DNA of 64,000 nt, from assembly GCA_000151295.1 (NCBI GenBank), contig GG745346.1:939956-1003955 (forward strand). Reading direction: 5' to 3'. The translations under genes were made by a program, and so were the position numbers. The stretch's first letter is position 1, and each line of letters begins with the position of its first letter. The notes below the pieces were generated by a model, which ran no database searches, was not told where the DNA came from, and saw only the letters and a list, made by a program, of their open reading frames with translations. Below, piece by piece: positions 57,143 to 64,000 of the stretch. Source of the stretch: Allomyces macrogynus ATCC 38327 (Eukaryota; Blastocladiomycota; Blastocladiomycetes; Blastocladiales; Blastocladiaceae).

Positions 57143-58079
57143 ATGTCCACCGATTTTGTGCCCATCTCGTTCTCGCGCAACAGCGCCGAGCCCGCCGTCA
57201 AGCTCGCCAAGGCCGGCGATGTGTTCACGCTCACCATGACCGCGGCGCCCGACAACCGGTTCAACCCGACTTTCGTCAAAAGTATTAACGACGCGCTCGA
57301 TGTCGTCGAGGACTGGGCGCTCAAGTCGCACCGCGGCGAGCCCTGCGCGCTGATCACGACGAGTGACAGCGACAAGTTTTACTCGAACGGGCTCGATATT
57401 GTCTACCTGTTCCAGAGCTCCGACACGTGGTTTGTCGCGGACCAGTTCTTGAAGCTGCTCAAGCGCATGTTGCTGTTCCCGGTCATCACGGTTGCAGGTG
57501 CATTTTTTGGGCTCGTTGGACCGTGCCAGCGAGAGTTCGCGTGACTGACCTATTTCCCGCCGTCGTCTATCTCTCTAGCCGTGAACGGCCACGCGTTTGC
57601 CGGCGGCCTGCTTTTTGCGCTCTGGTACGCTTCCCCTCGCTTCTCCACCCCGTCACCACTCGACCCACGCGATTCTGACCACGCGTTGATCCGCACGCGC
57701 CAGCCACGACTACCGCATCTTGCGTGCTGACAAGGGTCTGCTCTCACTCAACGAAATCGACCTCCCATCGTCCCTTCTCCCGGGCATGGCGTGGATCCCG
57801 CGCGCCAAGCTCCCGCCGACTACCGTGCACCCGTTGATTTTCGGGCCCAAGCGGTACGGCGGGCAGGCGGCCGCCGACGCCGGGCTCGTCGACGCGATCG
57901 CGCCCGCCGACCAGCTGCTGACTGTTGCGAACAAGTGGGCCGAGAAGGGCGCGCCCAAGGTCGCGCACGCGGGACCGATTGTGTCGGAGTTGAAGAAGGA
58001 CATGTATGCCGACGTGGTGGCCAAGCTCGAGATTCGCACGGAGGTGGATGTGCGCAAGAAGATGCAGGCGAAGATGTAA
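57143..58079 (+). CDS. Delta3,Delta2-enoyl-CoA isomerase, paralogue 2
   Basis: Exons 57143-57497, 57579-57624, 57704-58079, 258 residues. Exons 2 and 3 have exactly the same lengths (46 and 376 nt) and phases as in paralogue 1. The same catalytic blocks occur: DKFYSNGLDIVYLF, VNGHAFAGGLLFALCHDYRI and SLNEIDLPSSLLPGMAW. Differences cluster in the N-terminal 20 residues, in a few surface positions and at the C-terminus, where KKMQAKM ends in AKM, a tripeptide that fits the relaxed peroxisomal targeting signal 1. Both copies look intact. Introns (81 and 79 nt) have diverged more than the exons. A separate TATA-like box and a 14-bp repeat array suggest different regulation from paralogue 1. Confidence 0.9.
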
Positions 58080-58348
58080 AAGGGACGGACGGTGCGCACG
58101 GATGGAGGGAGGGGCCGTGGTGGCCCCTCGACGAGCGACGGTCCATTCAATTTGATCTTATTTTTCTTGTTCAACACGGTTGGCAGCAAACTGGGAGCCG
58201 ATTTTTCAGAGCGTGTGCTGGCCTGGCTTCTTCAAACGCATCTCAAAGGTCCAGGGGCCGATGTTTCCAGCAAGAAAGCGCGATATCAAATGACAATGAT
58301 TTGAGCACAACCCCTCCCTCTTTTACCCTTGGCCTCGGCCCGACTAGT

Positions 58349-61300
58349 TCACGGCAGCAACGGGTGCTCCATCGCCGGCGACTGCAACTCGTCTTCCTCC
58401 TCGACTGGCGCCGCTGGCGGCACCGCCGCCTCCTTCTCCACCGCCGCCGCCGGCGCTGCTGGGCCCGCCGCTGTCTTTTCTGCCGCCGCCGCGCCCGACA
58501 GCGACGCAGCACGCGCCCTAAACACGGCCTTGAGCGGATTCAGCGCGGACCTGCTGATGCTGTTCTCTGGCGCGGCCGCGCTCGGAGCCGACACGTCCGT
58601 CAGCGATGACAGGTCGCGGTTGCTCGACCGAATGTCCTGGATGAACTGGTTGTACTCGTCGGGCGTCGCCTTGAGGTCGCCAAACGACATGGACGACTCA
58701 TGCCGCGCCAGGTTCGGCGCCGGGTCTGTGGCACCTGCGCTCGGGACCAGCGGGTTCCCAGCAAGCGGCGTGCCGGCACCCTCCGATGGCGCCGCGAGTG
58801 CGGTATTGCTGGTGGCAGTCGTCGCGGGCGTCGTGGGCGCTGCCGGCTCGTCGAACCCGAGCTGGTCGAGGAACTTGTCCACGTCTGAGAGCATCGTCAA
58901 GTGCTTCGACTCGGCCGCGGCCGCGGCTGCCGCCTTGGTCGGCGACGACGGCCGGCTCCCACCGGCACTACCACCGAGCAACAACTTGCGCCCGGACCGC
59001 GTCGACTCAGCCTCGGAGAACCCACCATCCTCGTCGTCCTCATCCTCGTCGTCGTCGGGCTTGACGATCAACGACGCCTTGCGCGACGCGGCGCGCCGCT
59101 CCTCCATGTCTTTGACCATCCTGGCCGACCGTTTCTGCGCCTCCGCCACGTTCTCCTTGAGCGTCTTGGCGAGCTTCTTCGATCCGGACCACAGAGAATC
59201 GAGAATCGATTTTTCTTCGATCGTGTCGCGCGCGGGCGCCGTCAGAACGAGCGATGCGACGAGCCCCGTGTCGAACAAAAATTCGAGCACTTGGTCCGTT
59301 AAGATCGTTGCGCGGAATGCCGGCAGCGACATGGCGATCGCGTCCGGCGGCGCCGTGGGCGACGCATTCTCGCCCGACGTCGCCGACTTGCCATCGTCCG
59401 ACGCCGCGCCATCGGCCATCTGGAACGCCATGCGCAGGAAATTCGACACGGCTGCGAGATGCGAGTCCTCGGACGCTCTTTCCGCGCGAAAAATGAAGAG
59501 CAGGGACTCAGACACGCGCAGCAGGTCGTCTCGCGACAAGATCCCGTCCTTGTCCGTATCATGCACGCGGAAAAACCACTCCATGCGCGCATTCAAGTCG
59601 GCAAAGACGACTTGCCCGAGCCCAGTGACCAAGTCCTGGAACCCGACGCGTGCGTCGCCGTTCGTATCAAACGCGTTGAAGAGCAACTGCACGAGGTGCG
59701 CGCCCGTGACACCACCGTCGCGCGTGCCGGCGACCATTTTCGCCGTTTCGTGCTCGGCAAGCCGCGCCCAGGGCGCGACAAACCCGAGAAAACGCGCGAA
59801 TTGCGCGACGTCGAGCGTATTCTGGCCCGACGCCGCGGCGTCGCCGTCGTAGAATTGCACTTTTGTGTAGCATTCCCAGAGCCATTCGAGCTGCGGTTTC
59901 TTGAACTTGGACGGGTCCTTGAGGTTGCGAATGACGGAGCGTTTCGTGTAGTTTTCGATTCCGTGCACGACCTTGAGCTGGTGCTGCTTGCGCGCCTCGA
60001 CAATCATGTCAAGCGAGACCATGCGGAATTCGCGCAGCGCAGTGAAGAGCAGCTGGTCAAAGACGGTCGCCTTGCCCGTGCCGATCGGGTCGTCGAGCGA
60101 CGCAAAAAAGGTCTTGAACACATGCAGCAGCATGCCGTCGTCTTGCACGCGCAGGATTTCCTCGGCCTAATGGTAGGACGTTCCGTCAGTCAATGTCGCG
60201 CGTTGAGAAGGGGAAGAGAAGATAGAAACGCACGTTAATCTTGAGAATCGCCAAGCCGACCTGGAACAGCACCTTGGGCCCGTCCAAGAAGAAGCCTACG
60301 CGACCCATATGCATGAGCTCTTGTCCATCGCATCTCCACCAACCAAACCGACCAACGTACAATCCAAGACGCGGAACGCGTGGTGCAGCGGCATCGTGTT
60401 GACAAACAGCGACAGGAACCAGCTCAGGCACGCGACCGAAAGCTGAATGTCGAGCTTGCGAATGTGTTCGTGAATCGTTGGCAAAAATTTGGCAATCAGC
60501 GACTCGAACACTTGCGCGTCGACTTGCGCGCCGACCATGGTCGTGCTGTAATAGCCCGGAATCACGCGGTCACATAGCACGCACAGTGTCCAGAACGCCT
60601 GCTCCTCGGACATATAGATGAGCAATGCCGACACGATCAGGTTCATGGCCTGGCAGTAGCCGAGTTCTATCGTTTGGTGCGAGAGTCGTCAGTCCACTTC
60701 CGCCTTCCACCCACCCAACGTTCGTCCACGTACCCGGGTCCTTCCACGAATACGCCGTCAACACACGCCGCAGCGAGTCGATCCCCTGCTCCGTCTGGTA
60801 GGCCGGGTACTCGGGCAACGACCGGTTCAGGTCCTTTTCGATCTCCTCAATCGAGAAACTCGTCTTGCTGGCATTGTCGCGCAGCAGTGCCGCATAGTAC
60901 CCGGGCTGCGTGCACCGCATAAACATGGCGCCCGACGTCAGTTCCCAAATCTCGCCGCGCAGCCGGTTCGGCACGCCCACTTGAATCAGGCGCGTGAACA
61001 TGGGCGTGCGCACGACTGAAATGTGTCGGCCGCGCTCCTTGCTGTAGGTTAGCCACGCCTTGATCTTTTGCCGCTCCTTGCTCCTGCGGAAACGGGCGGG
61101 GAAGGACGGTGAGCGCAGAAGACAATAGACGGGTGGAGAGATCGCGGTAAGAGGAAAGACAACGCACTTGGTCGCCTGCGGGTACCCAAACTGCACTCCC
61201 CACCCGTGTGGCTCGGCGTACTTTTTGCCCGCGAGCAGCGCCTCGGTCGTGCACGTGCCGAGAAACGCGCCGAGGTTCTTGACGTTGCTCGACTGCGCCT

Positions 61301-62907
61301 TCAAGTTATCGCGCAGCACCGTACAAAACTGGGCAAACGTGGGCTTGTCAAAGAACACGGCGAGCGTCAACTTAGTCGCGTGCCAAGTTTCGAGCGCAAT
61401 CTGGACGTCGCCCTTGGCGGCGACACGCTCCACTCGCTTGACGGCAAACAGCGGCAGAATAAAGCTCACATCAGCCTTTTCCGACTGGAAGCAGAGGAAC
61501 GTTTCCGACAGGTAGGCGCGGCCAAACGAGTCCGGCAGACCCGTCATCGAGAAGAGCGTCTCGAAATCGAACAGCACATGCTCGGTCGCGGGAAGGTGGA
61601 ATTGGTTCGTAAACGCCGCGTTGCGCCGCTGTTGTTTGATGGCCGTCGGCACATGCGCGACTTCGGGTGCGTGCGCGGAGCCGAGACTTACTTCGATCCC
61701 GGCAATTTTCTCGATGTCCTTGGTCGGCGACCCGCCCGCAGTTGCGGGGGACTTGGCGGACTCAATGGCCTGGCCCGGCGGCGGGCTCGTCGTCGAAGAC
61801 TTGAGCAGCCGCTGCATGGCCTTGCCGCACAGGCTCTCGATGAGGTCATAGGTCTCGTCGCGGTGGAAGAGGTTGGAGAAGAGCATCTGGGTGCGAACGA
61901 TCATGGTCAGTCAGATTATGAAGCGAGAGCAAGCACGAAGAACTCGGGCCAGTACCTGCTGCTGGTCCTTGAGCGTGAGCCGAATCGAGTCGTTGATGAG
62001 GCCCGACTTGGATTTCTCGCGCTTGATCTCGACAATGTCCTTGAACTCGAGAAAGAGCTTGGTCTCGGTGCCGAGAACAAACGCGTAGAAGGCGAGAAAG
62101 TGCTCGCTGATGTACATCCACCCTTGCTGCATGCCGTTTTTGCGGAACGCGGCCGAGTAGACTGGTGGATAAGTATCGTCATTAGCTTGACGGCAACCGG
62201 GAGGTGAGAATGGGAGGGGACAGAGACGCACAGTTGAGCAGCCGCTCCGACTCGGGCACGTCAAACGTCTTGCGCCAAGCGCGCGAGGCCTGCCGGATCT
62301 TGTCGTCGCGCACTGTCTCGTCCGATCCGCGGTCGGCTGGTTGTTGCGGAACGCCAGTCAGTTCAAGGATCCGCGACCTGCGGCGCAGTAGTGGCGAGAA
62401 CAGGCAACGCACTGACTTCGGCGACGAGCGCCTGGAACTTGGTCAGGGCAAAGTTTTCGCGCTCGTCCTTGTCCTGCAGCGTGCGCAGCTCGTCGGTGAG
62501 GTTATCTAGGCTGGAGGTCAGCGTCGTTTACGCACAACCGGAATATGCGATGGATCAGGCGAGCGCACCGTCGATCCATTTCCAATTGACTTCGATTTCC
62601 TTGAGCGTATCGCCGACCGCGACCAGGTACCCCGTGTCCTGGCCGCGCGCGGGCGTCTTGAAGATGATGCGATATGGGTGCTGTCGCGTGTCGAAGCTAG
62701 ACAGGTGCGTCGCGGCGTGTCAAACGCAGACACGCGCGGGGGTGGCGCGACGAATACACCAAGAACATACACGTTCTGCAGCGTGCCAATCACATTTTTC
62801 AGCAGTCGGCTCTCGTATTGGCGCGCCTTTTGCAGGACAAAGTAGTCGTTGCCGCGCTCGTCGTCCCAGAGCGCCGTGATGGTCACGGCAGTCGGGTTGG
62901 TCCACAT
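58349..62907 (-). CDS. TBC1D8/TBC1D9-type Rab GTPase-activating protein (GRAM-GRAM-TBC-EF hand)
   Basis: Ten exons: 62907-62771, 62696-62569, 62505-62413, 62336-62232, 62161-61956, 61886-61168, 61083-60734, 60666-60361, 60295-60234, 60166-58349; 1307 residues. The N-terminus (MWTNPTAVTITALWDDERGN) and first GRAM (NGMQQGWMYISEHFLAFYAF) match the TBC1D8/9 family, and a second GRAM follows (LPDSFGRAYLSETFLCFQSE). The TBC domain (~490-700) has both catalytic fingers: Arg in IEEIEKDLNR and Gln in GYCQAMN, so it should accelerate Rab GTP hydrolysis. EF-hand-like loops are FDTNGDARVGFQDL and HDTDKDGILSRDDL (~870-910). The last ~300 residues are disordered and acidic. All phases fit; introns are 65-91 nt. 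This architecture is retained in animals and some fungi. Confidence 0.95.
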
Positions 62908-63577
62908 AGCTGGCCGCGCTTGGGTCGTGAATTGAGCGAACTGCGGCGCCGAGTACGAAGGTTGTGCGGTCGATCAGGAGAAAGGGTTGCGTGCGGCGGG
63001 CGATGAGCAGGTGGGGCACAGGTCGTCGGATCGGGGTCGCGCGGGTCGACGAAAGAGGCTGGAAAAGGGGCCGCGGCGCGACTGCGGCCGGTTGCGTGCG
63101 GTGCGCGCCGGAAGAGCGCGGGTCAAGATGGTTGGTGAACGGCGGCGAGGCCATTGTGGTGCGCGGCCACGCGCGCCTTCCTCTTCTCCCTGCTGTTCGC
63201 TGTTGCCGGGCGCGTCTCGCACCACCAACAACACGTGACGAATGCCTTCATCTCCAGCTGCCGCCGCGCGACGCTGACCAAGGCAGCCAAGGCTGAGGGC
63301 TCCTTCGACGCTCTCAAGATGCCGTTCGTGCTGATCTACGCGGCTCTGGTTTGATCCTGATCGGCGGAGCGACGTGGAGCCCCGACAGCGCTCCGGTCTT
63401 GTCCACTCCATTCCTCAGCTCTCAATGAAGCGCCAATGAAGCGCCAATGAAGCGCCACGGAGACATGGTCCATGTATCCTCTCTGCACCTCCCATCCATC
63501 CATCCATCCATCATGACAACATGTGCAAAAGCCTGCCTCCACCACAACATCAGGCGCCTCCACCACGACGACCACGC
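62908..63577. other. Intergenic region with short tandem repeats
   Basis: No gene is seen. It holds three copies of AATGAAGCGCC at about 63424-63456 and a (CATC)n run at about 63493-63512, just downstream of the last gene (minus-strand sense). The left part is the promoter of the TBC gene. Confidence 0.55.
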
Positions 63578-64000
63578 TTAGCGCTTGCCGGCCTTCTTCT
63601 TCTTGCCGACCGTCACAAACCCAGCGCCCGACTGCGCGCGAGACGACCCCGACGCCGACCCACTACCCGACGCATTCGCCGCCGACCACGACGCGGCCAA
63701 CCCCTGTTCGACACGACGACGCCGCACAAACTCAGCCGCAAACGCGCGGCCATCGACCGACGTCGACATTTCGAGAATCAGCGTCGCAATTGTGTCCGCC
63801 GTCGCGGCCGCATTCGCGTCATCCACGCGGAAATCGGCCATCATCGTGAGCAGCTCCGGCACGAGCTGCGCGGCCGACGGCAGCTTGTTGAGCGCCTGCC
63901 GCGCCCACTTGCTGATCTCATCCGACAGACCGCTCTTGGGCCGGGGCCGCGGGCACGGCCACAATCCGGCGGGTGCGGCTTCGGGGGCGCAGCAGCGCGG
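63578..64000 (-). CDS. C-terminal part of a GYF-domain-type protein (GIGYF/Smy2-like), truncated by window edge
   Basis: An open minus-strand frame enters from the right edge and stops at 63578-63580; ~140 codons are visible and the apparent start (TTG) is not real. The segment EISKWARQALNKLP, then DTIATLILEMSTSVDGRAFA and EFVRRRRVEQGLA, matches the conserved C-terminal helical module of GYF-domain translational repressors (Smy2/Syh1, GIGYF), including the end GFVTVGKKKKAGKR. The GYF domain itself would lie beyond position 64000, so the family call rests on the tail only. If right, the protein recruits mRNA decay or 4EHP-type repressors through PPGF-like motifs. Confidence 0.55.
   Translation of the reverse strand, partial: PRCCAPEAAPAGLWPCPRPRPKSGLSDEISKWARQALNKLPSAAQLVPELLTMMADFRVDDANAAATADTIATLILEMSTSVDGRAFAAEFVRRRRVEQGLAASWSAANASGSGSASGSSRAQSGAGFVTVGKKKKAGKR

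Overview
This 64-kb window is eukaryotic nuclear DNA, GC-rich and gene-dense, with many short introns of about 64-100 nt. Most introns follow GTRNGT...YTNAY...YAG. The gene content points to a flagellated, early-diverging fungus; Blastocladiomycota is the best guess, but a chytrid is not excluded. Fungal markers are an RA-LRR-PP2C-cyclase adenylate cyclase, a secreted protein with a CBM19-like chitin-binding end, and an Sso1-type syntaxin. Flagellum markers are an ODAD2/ARMC4 outer-dynein-arm docking protein and an UNC119 cargo chaperone. No rRNA, tRNA, CRISPR or prokaryotic feature was found. All splice models were made by eye from splice signals, phase and protein alignment from memory.

Layout. 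0-6 kb: tail of an unknown gene, SF3B1 (intronless) and UNC119. 6-8.5 kb: a repeat-rich stretch where a pair of ~180-bp inverted repeats brackets a RhoGAP relic. 8.5-14.7 kb (minus): adenylate cyclase, 9 exons. 16-20 kb: an unusual protein kinase with a large insertion between HRD and DFG. 21-22.7 kb: syntaxin, 9 exons. 22.7-25.3 kb: no gene seen. 25.3-31.8 kb: prenylcysteine oxidase, a secreted GH19/CBM19-like protein, and a membrane alpha/beta hydrolase with a 13-nt microexon.

32-38.5 kb: ODAD2 (18 exons) divergent from a disordered protein. 39-46 kb is the most novel region: a small secreted cysteine-rich protein, then an E2-F-box-TerD fusion gene that runs tail to tail into an OAS/cGAS-like nucleotidyltransferase. 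47-51.5 kb: an unknown multi-exon gene, protein phosphatase methylesterase and ATG12. 52-55 kb: a coiled-coil gene with an apparent frameshift and a decayed unknown gene. 55.5-58 kb: tandem enoyl-CoA isomerase paralogues. 58-63 kb (minus): a TBC1D8/9-type RabGAP. The window ends in the 3' part of a GYF-domain-type gene.

Functional links are loose, as expected in a eukaryote: flagellar biogenesis (ODAD2, UNC119), membrane traffic (syntaxin, TBC-RabGAP, RhoGAP relic, ATG12), cAMP signalling, PP2A control and fatty-acid oxidation. The candidate novel system is the convergent pair of a ubiquitin-conjugating/TerD fusion and a second-messenger-type nucleotidyltransferase, reminiscent of bacterial defence modules that combine a CD-NTase with ubiquitin-like machinery. 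That link is inference only.
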